Shown: positions 27,224-40,832, counted from the first letter of the stretch. The stretch: 64,000 nt of DNA from Nitrosospira sp. (GCA_013821425.1 JACDGV010000005.1:1-64000), one strand, 5' to 3'. Notes: a model not told the origin generated them from the sequence alone. A program made the numbers and translations.

Positions 27224-27781
27224 ATGTCCAAATCGCCCCCAGACCTTACCGAATTGACCGTCAGCAGCCGGAATGTATATGACGGCGAGCTTCTGCACGT
27301 GCGCGCCGATCAAGCGCGCCTGCCGGACGGCAAAGTGGCGGTACGAGAATACATAACACATCCCGGAGCAGTGGTTATCATACCAATGCTGGACGATGGA
27401 GAACTGGTGCTGGAACGCCAGCATCGCTATCCCCTGCATCGGGATTTCTACGAATTGCCGGCCGGTAAAATCGATCGCGGAGAAGACCCGCTGCAGTGCG
27501 CGCAACGGGAGTTGCTGGAAGAAACGGGCTATACCGCGGCAGAGTGGCGTTATGTCACCACCCTGCATCCATGCATCGGTTATTCCGATGAGAAGCTGAT
27601 TTACTACCTTGCGAAGGGGCTGGTCTTCGAAGGCGCAAGCCTTGACGACGGCGAACATCTGGAGGTGTTTACGCTACCCCTGCCTACGGCGCTGGAATGG
27701 ATAAGGGCAGGAAAAATCACGGATAACAAAACCGTGTCCGGCCTGCTCTGGGCGGAGAAGCTGATCCGCGGCGAGTGGTAG
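27224..27781 (+). CDS. nudF: ADP-ribose pyrophosphatase, Nudix family
   Basis: A 185-residue hydrolase with an intact Nudix box (GKIDRGEDPLQCAQRELL then EETGY) and the NudF-type surroundings: HPGAVVIIPML upstream and YELPAGKID. The family cleaves ADP-ribose and similar nucleoside diphosphate sugars to AMP and a sugar phosphate. It lies 140 bp after phoR and convergent with dnaJ; no terminator was recognised between them. Confidence 0.87.
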   Translation: MSKSPPDLTELTVSSRNVYDGELLHVRADQARLPDGKVAVREYITHPGAVVIIPMLDDGELVLERQHRYPLHRDFYELPAGKIDRGEDPLQCAQRELLEETGYTAAEWRYVTTLHPCIGYSDEKLIYYLAKGLVFEGASLDDGEHLEVFTLPLPTALEWIRAGKITDNKTVSGLLWAEKLIRGEW

Positions 27782-27841
27782 CAAGGAGACCGGGAGATGT
27801 GAACAATCACTCACTCCGCAGGATGTCCCCGAGAGCAGGAC

Positions 27842-28948
27842 TTACTCCGCAAAGAATTCACGCACCTTGTCCATCCAGGATTTCGCGCGTGGACTGTGGC
27901 GGGAACTGTCTCCCTGGCTGATCATCTCGAGTTCCTGCAGCAGTTCTTTTTGACGGGAAGTGAGCTTGACCGGAGTCTCCACTACCACGTGACACAATAA
28001 ATCCCCCTGAGTATTGCTGCGCACGCCTTTAATCCCCTTGCCGCGCAGCCGAAAAATTTTCCCGCTCTGGGTTTCCGCCGGCACCTTGATTTTGGCGTGA
28101 CCATCGAGCGTGGGAATTTCGATCTCTCCTCCCAGCGCGGCGGTGGTATAACTTATGGGCATCTCGCAATGCAGATCGTTTTGGTCTCGCTGGAAAACAG
28201 GGTGGGGGGTCAGTTGGATAACCACATACAAATCCCCAGGCGGGCCATTGTTGACTCCGGCTTCGCCTTCTCCGGATAGTCTGATGCGGTCACCTTCATC
28301 CACCCCGGGGGGAATTTTTACCGACAGCGTCTTGTGGTGCTTGACGCGCCCTGAACCGCCGCAGGTATGGCAAGGGCTCGAAATGAATTTTCCGCTCCCA
28401 TGGCATTTCGGGCAGGTTTGCTGAATGGAAAAAAAACCCTGCTGCATTCGCACCTGGCCGTGGCCGTTGCAGGTCGGACACATGACAGGCGAAGTGCCAG
28501 CCTTGGCTCCGTTGCCATGGCAGGTGCCGCACACATCCATCGTAGGTATGCGAATCTTGGTTTCCGTTCCCCGCGCTGCATGTTCAAGTGAAATTTCCAG
28601 GTTATAGCGCAAATCCGCGCCGCGATAAGCATTGGCATGTCCACTTCGGCCGCCGAAGAGGTCCCCGAATATATCGCCAAAAGCATCCGCAAACCCTTGG
28701 GCGCCCGCTCCCGCCATGTTGGGATCGACCCCGGCATGTCCATGCTGGTCGTATGCCGCCCGTTTCTTCGGGTCCGAAAGTATTTCGTAGGCTTCCTTCG
28801 CCTCCTTGAAGTGCTCCTCGGATTTTGGATTATCCGGATTGCGGTCCGGATGGTATTTCATCGCCAGCTTGCGATAGGCTTTTTTGATCTCATCTTCGCT
28901 GCTATCGCGGTTAATGCCCAGCACGTCGTAGTAATCGCGTTTGCTCAT
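27842..28948 (-). CDS. dnaJ: Chaperone DnaJ (Hsp40)
   Basis: A 368-residue co-chaperone. The J domain (1-70) has the HPD motif in KYHPDRNP, followed by a Gly/Phe-rich linker, four CxxCxGxG-type zinc repeats between about 130 and 210, and the C-terminal substrate-binding domains. It stimulates the ATPase of DnaK and delivers clients. It is the third gene of the grpE-dnaK-dnaJ cluster with a 136-bp gap after dnaK, so it may have its own start or be read through. Confidence 0.96.
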   Translation of the reverse strand: MSKRDYYDVLGINRDSSEDEIKKAYRKLAMKYHPDRNPDNPKSEEHFKEAKEAYEILSDPKKRAAYDQHGHAGVDPNMAGAGAQGFADAFGDIFGDLFGGRSGHANAYRGADLRYNLEISLEHAARGTETKIRIPTMDVCGTCHGNGAKAGTSPVMCPTCNGHGQVRMQQGFFSIQQTCPKCHGSGKFISSPCHTCGGSGRVKHHKTLSVKIPPGVDEGDRIRLSGEGEAGVNNGPPGDLYVVIQLTPHPVFQRDQNDLHCEMPISYTTAALGGEIEIPTLDGHAKIKVPAETQSGKIFRLRGKGIKGVRSNTQGDLLCHVVVETPVKLTSRQKELLQELEMISQGDSSRHSPRAKSWMDKVREFFAE

Positions 28949-29084
28949 ATAGGTTTTCTTGAAAATGGGAAGCGCACAGGACCCTCAGGCGCTCAAGCCG
29001 CTTCTTCCGATGAATGCAAAAACGCAGGATGCGGAAACCAACGCTTTACCCTTTCCGCATCTCCGCGCCTTGATATCCTGGAGC

Positions 29085-31019
29085 TTATTTATTCTTGTTT
29101 TTTACTTCCTCAAACTCGGCATCCACCACTTCGCCTTCCACCGGTTTTTCGCCGCCACCGTGGGCGCCGGGTTCAGTTTCCGGCTGAGCCGGCTGGGCCT
29201 GTTCTTGTGAATACATCTTCTCGGCAAGTTTATGCGAAGCCTCGGCCAGCGCTTGAGTTTTGGCCTCGATAACGTCCTTATCGCTGGATTTCAGCGCCTC
29301 CTCGGCATCCTTCAAGGCACTTTCTATTCTGGATTTCTCATCGCCATCCAGTTTTTCGCCATGTTCTTTCAACGTCTTCCTGACCGAATGGACCATCGCG
29401 TCGCACTGATTGCGAACAGTGACGAGTTCAACCGCCCTGTGGTCTTCCTCGGCGTGAGCCTCGGCATCCGTAACCATTCGCTGCACCTCCTCCTCTGAGA
29501 GGCCGGAGCTTGCCTGAATCTTGATTTTGCTTTCCTTGCCGGTGGCCTTATCCTTGGCGGACACGTGCAGTATCCCGTTTGAATCGATATCAAATGTAAC
29601 CTCGATTTGCGGCATGCCACGTGGCGCGGACGGAATATCAGCGAGGTTGAACTGGCCCAGGCTTTTGTTGCCCGACGCCATCTCCCGTTCTCCTTGCAGG
29701 ACATGAATGGTCACAGCAGTCTGGCTATCCTCGGCAGTGGAGAACACCTGTTGCGCCTTTGTCGGAATGGTCGTGTTCTTCTGAATCAACTTGGTCATTA
29801 CGCCGCCGAGCGTTTCGATACCCAGGGACAACGGTGTGACATCCAGCAACAGCACGTCTTTTACCGCACCTTGCAGCACGCCGCCCTGAATGGCCGCGCC
29901 TACCGCCACTGCCTCATCCGGGTTAACATCCTTGCGCGGGTCCTTGCCAAAAATTTCCCTGACTTTATCCTGCACCTTCGGCATGCGGGTTTGCCCGCCG
30001 ACCAGAATGACATCGTCAATATCCGAAATCTTCACGCCCGCATCCTTGATGGCGATACGGCAAGGCTCTACAGTCCGCTCGATCAACTCTTCCACCAGGC
30101 TTTCCAGCTTGGCCCGGGTAATTCTCACTGCCAGGTGCTTGGGTCCCGAAGCGTCAGCCGTGATGTACGGGAGGTTGACCTCTGTCTGCTGGCTGGACGA
30201 GAGTTCAATCTTGGCTTTTTCCGCGGCATCTTTCAAACGCTGGAGAGCAAGCATATCTTTTTTGAGGTCTATACCGCTTTCCTTCTTGAACTCATCCACA
30301 AGATATTCGATTACGCGCGAGTCGAAATCCTCACCGCCGAGGAAAGTGTCGCCATTCGTGGCGAGAACTTCAAACTGATGTTCGCCCTCCACCTCCGCGA
30401 TCTCGATAATGGAGATATCGAAAGTCCCGCCCCCCAGGTCATAAACGGCAATCTTGCGGTCGCCTTCCTTTTTATCCATGCCAAAAGCCAAGGCCGCCGC
30501 AGTGGGCTCATTAATGATGCGTTTTACCTCCAGGCCGGCGATGCGTCCCGCATCCTTCGTTGCCTGGCGCTGCGAGTCGTTAAAATACGCGGGCACGGTA
30601 ATCACGGCCTCGGTCACGGCCTCACCGAGATAATCCTCTGCGGTCTTTTTCATTTTGATCAGCACTTGCGCTGAAACCTCCGGTGGTGCAATTTTCTTGC
30701 CGCGCACCTCTATCCAGGCGTCATTATTGTCGGCCTTGACGATATTGTAGGACACCATCTTGATGTCCTTTTGCACCATCTCCTCGTTAAAACGCCGGCC
30801 GATCAGCCGCTTGACGGCAAACAAGGTATTTTTAGGATTGGTAACCGCCTGCCGCTTGGCGGAAGCACCTACCAGAATTTCCCCGTCTTCCGTATAAGCT
30901 ACGATGGAAGGCGTAGTTCTGGCCCCCTCCGAATTTTCTATGACCTTGGGCTTGCCGTTTTCCATGACGGCCACGCACGAATTGGTGGTACCAAGGTCAA
31001 TACCGATAATTTTTGCCAT
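29085..31019 (-). CDS. dnaK: Chaperone DnaK (Hsp70)
   Basis: A 644-residue Hsp70. The N-terminus [17 protein letters not shown], the [11 protein letters not shown] phosphate loop and the substrate-binding domain are all typical, with an acidic, Gly/Pro-rich C-terminal tail ending in [14 protein letters not shown]. The start is preceded by AAGGAC at good spacing. It works with GrpE (upstream) and DnaJ (downstream). Confidence 0.98.
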   Translation of the reverse strand: MAKIIGIDLGTTNSCVAVMENGKPKVIENSEGARTTPSIVAYTEDGEILVGASAKRQAVTNPKNTLFAVKRLIGRRFNEEMVQKDIKMVSYNIVKADNNDAWIEVRGKKIAPPEVSAQVLIKMKKTAEDYLGEAVTEAVITVPAYFNDSQRQATKDAGRIAGLEVKRIINEPTAAALAFGMDKKEGDRKIAVYDLGGGTFDISIIEIAEVEGEHQFEVLATNGDTFLGGEDFDSRVIEYLVDEFKKESGIDLKKDMLALQRLKDAAEKAKIELSSSQQTEVNLPYITADASGPKHLAVRITRAKLESLVEELIERTVEPCRIAIKDAGVKISDIDDVILVGGQTRMPKVQDKVREIFGKDPRKDVNPDEAVAVGAAIQGGVLQGAVKDVLLLDVTPLSLGIETLGGVMTKLIQKNTTIPTKAQQVFSTAEDSQTAVTIHVLQGEREMASGNKSLGQFNLADIPSAPRGMPQIEVTFDIDSNGILHVSAKDKATGKESKIKIQASSGLSEEEVQRMVTDAEAHAEEDHRAVELVTVRNQCDAMVHSVRKTLKEHGEKLDGDEKSRIESALKDAEEALKSSDKDVIEAKTQALAEASHKLAEKMYSQEQAQPAQPETEPGAHGGGEKPVEGEVVDAEFEEVKNKNK

Positions 31020-31105
31020 GATTTGTCCTTATAGTGGTTGATTCCGAGTACGCGCCTGCGCGGTATTCTCTGCTGGTGCTTAAACTGGGGATTGAAATCG
31101 AAAAT

Positions 31106-31687
31106 TCAAGTCTCTTTCGCTTTCGAAACCGAAACGAGTGCCGGCCGGATTACGCGATCACTCAAAACATAGCCTTTTTGCATTACCTGCACCACGGTAT
31201 TGGGAGGGAGGCCGGAGTCTACCGTACACATCGCCTGATGCAGGTGCGGATCAAATTTCTCGCCCTGCGGATCGATCTGCTTGAGGTTGAATTTATCAAA
31301 AGCCAACGTGAGCTGCTTGAGCGTCAGATCCATCCCGCTTTTGAAGTTCTCCACGGTAGCATTCTCCACCGCCAGTGCGGCCTCCAGACTGTCCATTACC
31401 GTCAGGAGTTCAGTAGAAAATTTTTCGATGGCGTATTTATGGGCATGGGCAATATCGATTTGCGCGCGCTTCCGGATATTCTCGGCATCAGCCTTGGCAC
31501 GTAGCCAGGCATCGTGATGTTCCTCGGCGTCGAGTTCGGCTTTTCTCAGCAGTTGCTCAAGGCTGGGCATCGTTTCCACCGCCGGGTCCGATGTGTTGTT
31601 TTCGCTGACATCGGCGGATGGCGCGGTCGCGCCTTCCGCCATGGGCAGTTCGGGCTGATCTGGTTGCGACTCGTTTACATTTGTCAT
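31106..31687 (-). CDS. grpE: Nucleotide exchange factor GrpE
   Basis: A 193-residue GrpE. After an acidic, disordered N-terminus there is a long coiled coil ([26 protein letters not shown] in part) and the C-terminal beta wing containing FDPHLHQAM and VVQVMQKGY. The ATG at 31687 has GGAGA at a 7-nt spacer and is preferred to a frame start at 31753. I saw no CIRCE element or convincing heat-shock sigma-32 promoter upstream, and hrcA is not adjacent. Confidence 0.95.
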   Translation of the reverse strand: MTNVNESQPDQPELPMAEGATAPSADVSENNTSDPAVETMPSLEQLLRKAELDAEEHHDAWLRAKADAENIRKRAQIDIAHAHKYAIEKFSTELLTVMDSLEAALAVENATVENFKSGMDLTLKQLTLAFDKFNLKQIDPQGEKFDPHLHQAMCTVDSGLPPNTVVQVMQKGYVLSDRVIRPALVSVSKAKET

Positions 31688-31817
31688 GGGCTTCTCCTGA
31701 TTTCCTGTTCCCTGGGCATATCGGGATGGTTTTTCCAATTTCAAGCTGCACAAAAATAATTACGCTGATGGGGCCTCCTATGAAGCCGCCGGCACCCGTC
31801 GTGTCTGCAAGTCTTAT

Positions 31818-31856
31818 AAAAAGTTAAAGCTCTGTTTCACGCTAACGAAGCAGAGC
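31818..31856 (-). terminator. Rho-independent terminator after purB
   Basis: On the minus strand a GCTCTG stem with an inner TTC/GAA pairing closes with CAGAGC and is followed by a T-rich stretch to about 31818. It should end purB transcription before grpE, giving the chaperone genes a separate start. Confidence 0.5.
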
Positions 31857-31914
31857 CTGGCACAGCGCCTGGACCGCCTCACACTCGGCGACACTCCGGA
31901 GAAATCATCTGTTT

Positions 31915-33306
<1,392 letters not shown>

Positions 33307-33564
33307 TTAACCGAACTTCCAAACACGCTGCGCGCAGGCGCGGACCTTGCCCGAAGCTCATCGGCATTTACCGACCGGTCATTTTATCATAGGTGAGTGG
33401 ACGGCTGAACACGCCCGCACGAGCGGGGGCGTTGGCATTTTGCCGGGATGTGGCTGGCGGAACATCGGAGAGGATTTACTAAAAGACGCGCCCCACCGCC
33501 CAGCCTGTGCACTGACGTTCAGAAAGCCGATATAATGCGGCCTGACAATTACCCAAGGCTAGTC

Positions 33565-34173
33565 ATGAAGCTTATCGGATCGCTCACGAGTCCCTACGTA
33601 CGCAAGGCGCGCATCGTTCTGGCTGAAAAGCACATCGGTTATAATTTTGAGCTGGAAACCCCCTGGAACGCGGATACCCATGTGCCGGATCATAATCCTC
33701 TCGGCAAGGTTCCGGTACTGATTATGGACGACGGCACCAGCCTGTTCGATTCGCGCGTTATCGTCGAATATCTCGATGGCATCAATCCCGTATCTCGCCT
33801 GATTCCGGAATCCAACCGGCGCCGCCTCATAGTCAAGCGCTGGGAGGCATTATCGGATGGCATCTGCGACGCCGCTGCCGCAACATTCCTCGAACGCAGA
33901 CGCCCTGAAGCGGCCCAAAGCGAGGAATGGATTTCGCGCCAGCAGGGGAAAGTTACACGGGGTCTGGAAAGTGCCGCCCGCGAACTGAACGACAAAAAAT
34001 GGTGCGACGGAAATGTCTACACACTCGCCGACATCGCCCTGGGGTGCGCGCTGGGTTACCTGACTTTTCGCTTTCCCGAAATCGAATGGCGCAGAACCTT
34101 TCCCAACCTTGCAGACCTTTCCGACAGGCTGGAAAAACGAGTGCCATTTATGGAAACGGCGCCAAGAGATTGA
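33565..34173 (+). CDS. Glutathione S-transferase family protein (YibF-like)
   Basis: A 202-residue protein with a thioredoxin-like N-terminal domain (MKLIGSLTSPYVRKARIVLAE, then GKVPVLIMDDGTSLFDSRVI with the glutathione-binding cis-proline) and a helical C-terminal domain. Ser9 in the SPYVRK motif is the likely catalytic position. The ATG at 33565 is chosen by family alignment; the frame extends upstream to 33448. Substrate unknown. Confidence 0.85.
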   Translation: MKLIGSLTSPYVRKARIVLAEKHIGYNFELETPWNADTHVPDHNPLGKVPVLIMDDGTSLFDSRVIVEYLDGINPVSRLIPESNRRRLIVKRWEALSDGICDAAAATFLERRRPEAAQSEEWISRQQGKVTRGLESAARELNDKKWCDGNVYTLADIALGCALGYLTFRFPEIEWRRTFPNLADLSDRLEKRVPFMETAPRD

Positions 34174-34250
34174 TCAGCCGCCAGCTTGAGAATGATCAGG
34201 AAGCGCCGGCCAGGTAGTTCGGGAGCCGGGGGTATTCTCCGGACCTCTGA

Positions 34251-35336
34251 CTAACGCTCATCGGTAATAACGCCGCCTCCGAGACACACGTTGCTCTCAT
34301 AGACAACCACGGACTGCCCCGGCGCCACAGCCCATTGAGGCTGGGCGAACTCAATCCTGCATTTAGTCTCGTCGACGTGCGCAATCACGCAGGGAGCATC
34401 AGGTTGACGATAGCGGACCTTGCCGCCGTAAACCCAGTTGCAATGGGGCGCGCGGCCGCTTATCCAGGCAAGGTCATTCGCGATTAGCGATGTCCTGAAT
34501 AAATCAGGATAATCATGGCCTTGTACGACGGTGAGGATGTTCCGCGCCACATCCTTGTTTGAAACGAACCACGGTTCGCCCTCCCCGCCTCTTATCCCGC
34601 CAATACCCAATCCATGCCGTTGCCCGATCGTGTAGTACATCAGGCCGTCGTGCTTTCCCATGACGATACCCGCAGGAGTTTGAATTTCTCCCGGCTCATC
34701 GGGTAAATAGCGGCTCAGGAATTCCCTGAAAGGACGTTCACCGATAAAACAAATGCCAGTACTGTCTTTCTTGGAGAAATTTGGCAACCCCCAGTCTCTG
34801 GCAATTTTGCGTACATCTCTTTTGTAAAGATGACCAATAGGAAAAAGAGTTTTAGACAACTGTTCCTGATTCAAACGGTAGAGGAAGTAACTCTGGTCCT
34901 TTGTTCCATCCTCGCCCTTCACCAATTGGCACATCCCATTCGCTTCGCCCACCTGGGCATAGTGGCCGGTAGCAATATAATCGGCGCCGAGCCCGGTCGC
35001 ATGATCGAGAAACGCCTTGAATTTGATCTCCGCATTACACAGCACATCCGGATTTGGCGTCCTCCCAGCCTTATACTCAGCAAGGAAGTGGCTGAATACA
35101 CGCTCCTTGTACTCAGCTGAAAAATTTACCGCTTCCAGCGGGATGCCGATAACATCCGCCACCGACGCGGCATCAACCAGATCTTCCCGGGATGAGCAAT
35201 ACTCGCTGTTGTCGTCCTCTTCCCAATTTTTCATGAACAGGCCGATGACGTCATAACCCTGCTGTTTTAACAGCAACGCCGCAACGGACGAATCGACCCC
35301 GCCGGACATCCCGACTACAACGCGCACCTTGCTCAT
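34251..35336 (-). CDS. mnmA: tRNA-specific 2-thiouridylase
   Basis: A 361-residue enzyme that thiolates U34 of Lys, Glu and Gln tRNAs using sulfur from the IscS/Tus relay. The PP-loop [10 protein letters not shown] is near residues 10-19. The two catalytic cysteines are in [12 protein letters not shown] and [12 protein letters not shown]. Length is normal. The Nudix gene upstream is transcribed in the same direction, as in E. coli. Confidence 0.96.
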   Translation of the reverse strand: MSKVRVVVGMSGGVDSSVAALLLKQQGYDVIGLFMKNWEEDDNSEYCSSREDLVDAASVADVIGIPLEAVNFSAEYKERVFSHFLAEYKAGRTPNPDVLCNAEIKFKAFLDHATGLGADYIATGHYAQVGEANGMCQLVKGEDGTKDQSYFLYRLNQEQLSKTLFPIGHLYKRDVRKIARDWGLPNFSKKDSTGICFIGERPFREFLSRYLPDEPGEIQTPAGIVMGKHDGLMYYTIGQRHGLGIGGIRGGEGEPWFVSNKDVARNILTVVQGHDYPDLFRTSLIANDLAWISGRAPHCNWVYGGKVRYRQPDAPCVIAHVDETKCRIEFAQPQWAVAPGQSVVVYESNVCLGGGVITDER

Positions 35337-35464
35337 TGGTCCAGGCTAGGTCCAGCGGCAAGCCGCAGAAAAGGTGAAGACCAGGCAGTTGAAAACTTGT
35401 CGGAGATCATGGCATACAACGAGAATGTGATCAGGAAAAAAGAACGGACAGCATCCCGCTCATT

Positions 35465-35911
35465 TCACGCACAATGAGATAGAATATCCAGAGGATAGCG
35501 CTTTTCCGCTAAATGGTCGTCGATACACTTCATCACCAGCGGACTGCGATGACAATAGGCCGTTTCACGAATTTCATCTACGCCAAACCATCCCGCGCGC
35601 AATATTCCCGCGTCCAGAGCAAGGCTGGGATCATGATCAATGACTGAGCCGGTAAAGGCAAAACGAATAAAAGTAACGTTCTCGACACGGGAATGCCACC
35701 GGTACACACCCAGTAACCATTCAGGAGCGAAAGTGTAGCCCGTCTCCTCAAGTGTTTCCCGTATCGCGCCCTGTATGATGGATTCGTCTGGCTCCAGATG
35801 ACCAGCTGGTTGGTTGAAAAGTATGCCGTTGCAGGTTTGTTCCTCGACCAGCAAGTATTTTCCCTCCTGTTCGACAACGGCCGCAACAGTGACGTTGGGT
35901 TTCCAGATCAT
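35465..35911 (-). CDS. nudJ: Nudix hydrolase NudJ
   Basis: A 148-residue Nudix protein with the full box (GHLEPDESIIQGAIRETL then EETGY). Opening MIWKPNVTVAAVVEQEGKYLLVEE and position directly upstream of mnmA match NudJ, which hydrolyses nucleoside tri- and diphosphates and thiamine pyrophosphate precursors. A 128-bp gap separates it from mnmA. The upstream gap to icd (35912-36271) holds no gene that I can support. Confidence 0.86.
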   Translation of the reverse strand: MIWKPNVTVAAVVEQEGKYLLVEEQTCNGILFNQPAGHLEPDESIIQGAIRETLEETGYTFAPEWLLGVYRWHSRVENVTFIRFAFTGSVIDHDPSLALDAGILRAGWFGVDEIRETAYCHRSPLVMKCIDDHLAEKRYPLDILSHCA

Positions 35912-36271
35912 GTTGTTATTAACCTCTATTTATACAGCCAAACGAATGGCGGGGTCATGGATAGGCCGGAATTCTATCGTCTTGATCAAGAGAAAGATAG
36001 GAAGAGAATGGGTTAGCAAGGGTATTATTGTCAGCAGGCAATGTATGCGCGAGGGATTCCGGAAGGAGCGGCATACATTTGCCCGTCATAATAGGCGAAG
36101 ATAGCCGCCGCAAAACCTTTAGCCGGCAAGAGCGCATTAACGGTCTCCTCAAAACGAAGATAGAATCATGTCTATTTCCAAATTTTGAAATCTATTTCAC
36201 GAAAACTGAACCGATAGCTCTGCAGTGTCACTCCGCTGCACCCCAACGACGACAGGGAGACAACAGACAAC

Positions 36272-37519
36272 ATGTACCAGCACATCAGCATGCCAGCCGA
36301 AGGCACTAAAATCCGTGTAAAAGCAGATTTTTCCCTCAGCGTGCCGGATAACCCTGTCATTCCCTACATCGAAGGTGACGGAATTGGCGTCGACATTACG
36401 CCGGTAATGATAAGGGTAGTGGATTCCGCGGTAAGCCGGGCTTATGGCGGCAAGCGCAGGATTTCCTGGATGGAAATCTATGCCGGCGAGAAGTCCACGC
36501 GTATTTACGGAGAAAACGTCTGGCTGCCGGACGAGACACTGCACGCAGCCAAAGACTATGTGGTTTCTATCAAGGGACCGCTAACGACGCCGGTAGGGGG
36601 TGGAATCCGGTCCATTAATGTGGCTTTGAGACAGGAACTCGATTTATACGTTTGTCTGCGTCCCGTACGCTATTTTCCGGGGGTCCCCAGCCCTTTAAAA
36701 AATCCGGAAAAAACTGACATGGTGATTTTCCGGGAAAATTCGGAGGATATATATGCTGGAATCGAATGGGAGGCGGAGTCGGAGAATGCCCGAAAAATAG
36801 TACGTTTTTTAATGACGGATATGAACGTCACCAAGATCCGTTTCCCGGAAACATCGGGCATCGGAATCAAGCCCGTATCCAGAGAGGGGACGGGGCGATT
36901 GGTGCGCAGGGCGATCCAGCACGCGATAGATAACAAGCGTCGCTCCGTTACGCTCGTGCATAAGGGCAACATCATGAAATTCACCGAGGGAGCGTTCAAA
37001 AACTGGGGCTACGAATTGGCCGCAAGAGAGTTCGGAGCCAGCCTTCTCGATGGTGGTCCGTGGATGAAACTGCCCCAGGACAAGGGAGGGATTGTTATCA
37101 AGGACGTTATTGCTGACGCTTTCCTCCAGCAGATTCTGCTGCGCCCCGAGGAATATGACGTCATCGCCACACTTAACCTGAATGGCGACTACATTTCCGA
37201 CGCCTTGGCAGCTCAGGTAGGCGGCATCGGCATCGCGCCAGGAGGAAACTTGAGCGACTCCATCGCAATTTTCGAGGCAACGCACGGCACGGCGCCAAAA
37301 TATGCGGGCAAGGATCAGGTTAACCCGGGATCGATTATCCTGTCAGCGGAGATGATGCTACGGCATATCGGCTGGACCGACGCTGCTGATATGATTACCG
37401 CGGCCATGGAAAAAACGATTCGAGACAAAATCGTGACCTACGATTTCGCACGTCAGATGACCGGCGCGCAGAAGGTCTCTTGTTCGGCATTCGGCCAGGC
37501 GCTGATCGAACATATGTAA
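36272..37519 (+). CDS. icd: Isocitrate dehydrogenase [NADP]
   Basis: A 415-residue TCA-cycle enzyme oxidising isocitrate to 2-oxoglutarate. The motifs are close to E. coli Icd: [14 protein letters not shown], the substrate/phosphorylation loop [54 protein letters not shown] and [11 protein letters not shown]. The serine phosphorylated in E. coli (in the PSP motif) is conserved, although no AceK gene is seen here. Purine-rich AGGGAGA lies about 11 nt before the ATG. A strong terminator follows. Confidence 0.96.
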   Translation: MYQHISMPAEGTKIRVKADFSLSVPDNPVIPYIEGDGIGVDITPVMIRVVDSAVSRAYGGKRRISWMEIYAGEKSTRIYGENVWLPDETLHAAKDYVVSIKGPLTTPVGGGIRSINVALRQELDLYVCLRPVRYFPGVPSPLKNPEKTDMVIFRENSEDIYAGIEWEAESENARKIVRFLMTDMNVTKIRFPETSGIGIKPVSREGTGRLVRRAIQHAIDNKRRSVTLVHKGNIMKFTEGAFKNWGYELAAREFGASLLDGGPWMKLPQDKGGIVIKDVIADAFLQQILLRPEEYDVIATLNLNGDYISDALAAQVGGIGIAPGGNLSDSIAIFEATHGTAPKYAGKDQVNPGSIILSAEMMLRHIGWTDAADMITAAMEKTIRDKIVTYDFARQMTGAQKVSCSAFGQALIEHM

Positions 37520-37644
37520 GGAACCTGAAGGAAGGGCGTGGCGATGTTGCGGGGCTACACGACATGGACAACTTGATGGGTTTCAGCTTTACTTTTGGTT
37601 ACGGCTACTTTATGAGCTACTTTATAGACTACTCAAGCATGAAA

Positions 37645-37678
37645 AAAACCCCTTGCCAGCTACCCGGCAAGGGGTTTT
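37645..37678. terminator. Bidirectional Rho-independent terminator
   Basis: A 13-bp perfect stem (AAAACCCCTTGCC with GGCAAGGGGTTTT) with an 8-nt loop and A/T runs on both sides, between convergent icd and the cold shock gene. Confidence 0.88.
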
Positions 37679-37736
37679 GCATAATTCTGTGATGCTTACA
37701 GACTGACTGCGGCTCGACCGCGCCAGTATGGAACCA

Positions 37737-37940
37737 TTAAGCAGACTGAATATTTGATGCTTGTTTTCCCTTCGGGCCTTGCGTGACCTCGAAGCTTACT
37801 TTTTGACCTTCCTTGAGGGTTTTGAAACCGGACATATTGATCGCGGAGAAGTGAGCGAACAAATCCTCGCTGCCATCATCCGGCGTTATGAAACCAAAAC
37901 CCTTGGAGTCGTTGAACCATTTTACTGTACCAGTTGCCAT
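37737..37940 (-). CDS. Cold shock protein, CspA family
   Basis: A 67-residue single OB-fold nucleic-acid chaperone. RNP motifs are KGFGFITP and DLFAHFSAI, and the start [11 protein letters not shown] is typical. It binds single-stranded RNA/DNA. It is monocistronic between two convergent or divergent neighbours; the long upstream gap could carry a regulatory leader, as in cold-inducible csp genes. Confidence 0.96.
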   Translation of the reverse strand: MATGTVKWFNDSKGFGFITPDDGSEDLFAHFSAINMSGFKTLKEGQKVSFEVTQGPKGKQASNIQSA

Positions 37941-38232
37941 TTTTGCTTCCTATAAAAAACCGGGCCGGAAACCCGAACACTGTTTGAGTTTCAAGACCGC
38001 AAACGGCTGTAACCGGTACTGCAGAGAGCTTGAAGCCAAACGCCAAGAGTTGTTTTACCCAAATACGATGGTCAAGTCAAGTAGCCGATCCACTTATTTT
38101 TCAAAAATGCAATAGAAAATTTTTCCAACCTACTTGAATATTTCCGCATTATCATCAAATATGAGATAAACGACCATCGATGTACTTGTTCGTTATTTTC
38201 CACACCAACCGATACGCAGCGAGACAGGAAGA
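37941..38232. other. Divergent gap between csp and clpS
   Basis: About 290 bp without a gene. It must hold the csp promoter and 5' leader (minus) and the clpS promoter (plus). The middle (about 38070-38170) is clearly A+T rich. No element could be assigned with confidence. Confidence 0.4.
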
Positions 38233-38544
38233 ATGGCAACCGGGAATACTCGTGGGGATGTTGTACTGGAGGCTAAAAAGAGTAAACTCGAGCCGCCGCC
38301 GATGTTTAAGGTAATATTGCTGAACGATGACTTCACGCCGATGGACTTCGTGGTTACCGTGTTAGAAACTTTTTTTTCCATGAATCGAGAACAGGCAATG
38401 CAAATCATGCTCAAAGTCCATATGGATGGGGCGGGGGTGTGCGGGGTTTATCCCAATGATGTGGCTTCTACCAAGGTCGAACAAGTGGTCACATTCGCGA
38501 GGCAGCATCAACATCCGCTACGATGCGTGATGGAGGAGACCTGA
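38233..38544 (+). CDS. clpS: ATP-dependent Clp protease adaptor ClpS
   Basis: A 103-residue N-end-rule adaptor that delivers proteins with destabilising N-termini to ClpAP. The core has [18 protein letters not shown], with the Asn-Asp residues that bind the substrate amino group, and [23 protein letters not shown]. The N-terminal 23 residues are flexible, as needed to engage ClpA. It ends 1 nt before the clpA start. Confidence 0.96.
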   Translation: MATGNTRGDVVLEAKKSKLEPPPMFKVILLNDDFTPMDFVVTVLETFFSMNREQAMQIMLKVHMDGAGVCGVYPNDVASTKVEQVVTFARQHQHPLRCVMEET

Positions 38545-38545
38545 A

Positions 38546-40807
38546 ATGATTGCTCAAGAGTTAGAAGTGAGTTTGCACATGGCGTTTGTCGAATCGCGAC
38601 AGAAACGCCATGAGTTCATTACAGTCGAGCACCTGTTGCTGGCTATGCTCGACAATCCCACGGCTGCGGAGGTACTCCGCGCCTGTTCGGTTGACATGGA
38701 CGATTTACGCCGGCTGCTGACCGAGCATGTTACCGAGAACACCCCTACAGTGGGCGGCACTGGCGAGGTGGACACTCAGCCTACGCTGGGATTTCAGCGT
38801 GTAATCCAGCGCGCGATCCTGCACGTCCAATCTTCCGGCAAGAAAGAAGTGACCGGCGCTAACGTACTAGTGGCGATATTTGGCGAAAAGGATTCCCACG
38901 CAGTTTATTTTCTTCACCAAAAGGGAATAACCCGGCTCGACGTCGTGAATTATATTTCTCACGGTATAAGCAAGGTCCCGCAGGGCAGTTCCGCCAAGTC
39001 CGAAAGCGATGGTGACACCGAGCAGGAAGTCGGTGCGGGCGGCGCTTTGGAAAGTTATGCCGTCAATCTTAATTCCCTCGCGCTTGCGGGCAAGATCGAT
39101 CCGTTGATCGGACGCGAGCGGGAATTGGAACGTCTGATACAGACGCTATGCCGCCGCCGCAAGAATAATCCGCTGCTGGTAGGCGAGGCCGGAGTCGGTA
39201 AAACAGCTATAGCCGAGGGGCTCGCAAGGCGCATCATCGATAATGAGGTTCCCGAGGTCCTTGCGCACCACCAGGTCTACGCCCTGGATATGGGGGCCCT
39301 CCTCGCGGGCACAAAATACCGGGGTGATTTCGAGCAGCGCTTGAAGGCGGTACTAAAGCAGTTGCTCGACAGCACGAATGCCATTCTGTTCATTGACGAG
39401 ATTCACACGCTGATCGGTGCCGGAGCCGCATCCGGCGGCACCCTGGATGCGTCAAATCTCCTCAAGCCGATACTCAACACCGGGCAGCTTAAATGCATCG
39501 GCGCAACTACATATAGCGAATATCGCGGCATTTTCGAAAAGGATCATGCTCTGTCTCGCCGCTTCCAGAAAATCGACGTGCTTGAACCCAGCGTGGATGA
39601 GACCGTTGCCATACTGCGCGGCCTGAAAGGCCGCTACGAGGCGCATCATGGGGTTAAATACACCGCTGTTGCGCTTACCACCGCAGCGGAACTGTCGGCA
39701 CGCTTCATCAACGACCGGCATTTGCCTGACAAGGCGATCGACGTAATAGACGAAGCCGGAGCGGCCCAGCGCATTCTGCCTAAATCAAAACAGCGCAAGG
39801 TTATCAGCAAGCATGAAATCGAGAGCATCATCGCAAAAATCGCGCGCATTCCGGCACAAAATGTTTCCAGCGATGACCGCAATACCCTTAGGACCCTGGA
39901 TCGCGACCTGAAAGCGGTAGTGTTCGGGCAGGACAAAGCCATCAATGCGCTCACGGCAGCTATCAAGATGGCGAGAAGCGGCTTGGGCAATCCGCAAAAA
40001 CCGGTTGGCTCGTTCCTTTTCTCGGGGCCCACGGGAGTGGGTAAAACCGAAGTGGCGCGCCAGCTGGCCTACGCGTTAGGCATTCATTTGCACCGCTTCG
40101 ACATGTCCGAATACATGGAGCGCCACGCGGTCTCGCGCCTGATCGGCGCCCCACCAGGGTATGTCGGTTTCGATCAGGGCGGTCTGCTCACCGAGGCCAT
40201 CATAAAGCAGCCTTATTCGGTGCTGCTACTGGATGAGATTGAAAAGGCCCATCCCGATATTTTCAATATCCTGCTACAGGTAATGGATCACGGCACCTTG
40301 ACCGACAATAACGGTCGCAAGGCGGATTTCCGCAACGTCGTGATTATCATGACTACCAACGCCGGCGCCGAATCGCTTACCAGATCCTCGATGGGCTTCA
40401 CCGTATCGGCTCAGGCAGGTGACGAAATGGCCGAGATCAAACGTATGTTTACGCCGGAATTCCGCAACCGGCTGGATGCGATTATTTCCTTTGGAGCACT
40501 GGACAAGGAAGTCATTCTGCGCGTGGTGGATAAATTCCTGATGCAGCTTGAAGCACAGTTGCATGACAAGAAAGTGGACGCGATATTTACCGACGCGCTG
40601 AGAGACTACCTCGCCAAGAACGGCGCCGATCCGCTCATGGGCGCGCGCCCGATGGCCCGCCTCATCCAGGATACGATTCGCAGCGCACTGGCGGACGAAC
40701 TGCTGTTCGGACGTCTTGCCAATGGCGGCAGGGTGACGGTCGATATAGATACAAATGACAAAGTGAAGCTTCAGTTCGAGGAAGAGGCCGCGGCGGCTTT
40801 AGAGTAA
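38546..40807 (+). CDS. clpA: ATP-dependent Clp protease ATP-binding subunit ClpA
   Basis: A 753-residue AAA+ unfoldase. The double Clp_N domain covers 1-145, D1 has Walker A GEAGVGKT (213-220) and Walker [10 protein letters not shown], and D2 has GPTGVGKTE and [12 protein letters not shown]. It threads substrates into ClpP, encoded elsewhere. Length is close to E. coli ClpA. It is co-transcribed and probably co-translated with clpS and is followed by a strong terminator. Confidence 0.97.
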   Translation: MIAQELEVSLHMAFVESRQKRHEFITVEHLLLAMLDNPTAAEVLRACSVDMDDLRRLLTEHVTENTPTVGGTGEVDTQPTLGFQRVIQRAILHVQSSGKKEVTGANVLVAIFGEKDSHAVYFLHQKGITRLDVVNYISHGISKVPQGSSAKSESDGDTEQEVGAGGALESYAVNLNSLALAGKIDPLIGRERELERLIQTLCRRRKNNPLLVGEAGVGKTAIAEGLARRIIDNEVPEVLAHHQVYALDMGALLAGTKYRGDFEQRLKAVLKQLLDSTNAILFIDEIHTLIGAGAASGGTLDASNLLKPILNTGQLKCIGATTYSEYRGIFEKDHALSRRFQKIDVLEPSVDETVAILRGLKGRYEAHHGVKYTAVALTTAAELSARFINDRHLPDKAIDVIDEAGAAQRILPKSKQRKVISKHEIESIIAKIARIPAQNVSSDDRNTLRTLDRDLKAVVFGQDKAINALTAAIKMARSGLGNPQKPVGSFLFSGPTGVGKTEVARQLAYALGIHLHRFDMSEYMERHAVSRLIGAPPGYVGFDQGGLLTEAIIKQPYSVLLLDEIEKAHPDIFNILLQVMDHGTLTDNNGRKADFRNVVIIMTTNAGAESLTRSSMGFTVSAQAGDEMAEIKRMFTPEFRNRLDAIISFGALDKEVILRVVDKFLMQLEAQLHDKKVDAIFTDALRDYLAKNGADPLMGARPMARLIQDTIRSALADELLFGRLANGGRVTVDIDTNDKVKLQFEEEAAAALE

Positions 40808-40832
40808 ACGTCTTAGTACACGAACCACGGAC

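Noticed and set aside
31740-31830. CCCCAT box upstream of grpE as a heat-shock sigma-32 promoter
   Set aside because: No -35 box at a suitable distance (CTTGCA is about 30 bp away), so the call is not supported.
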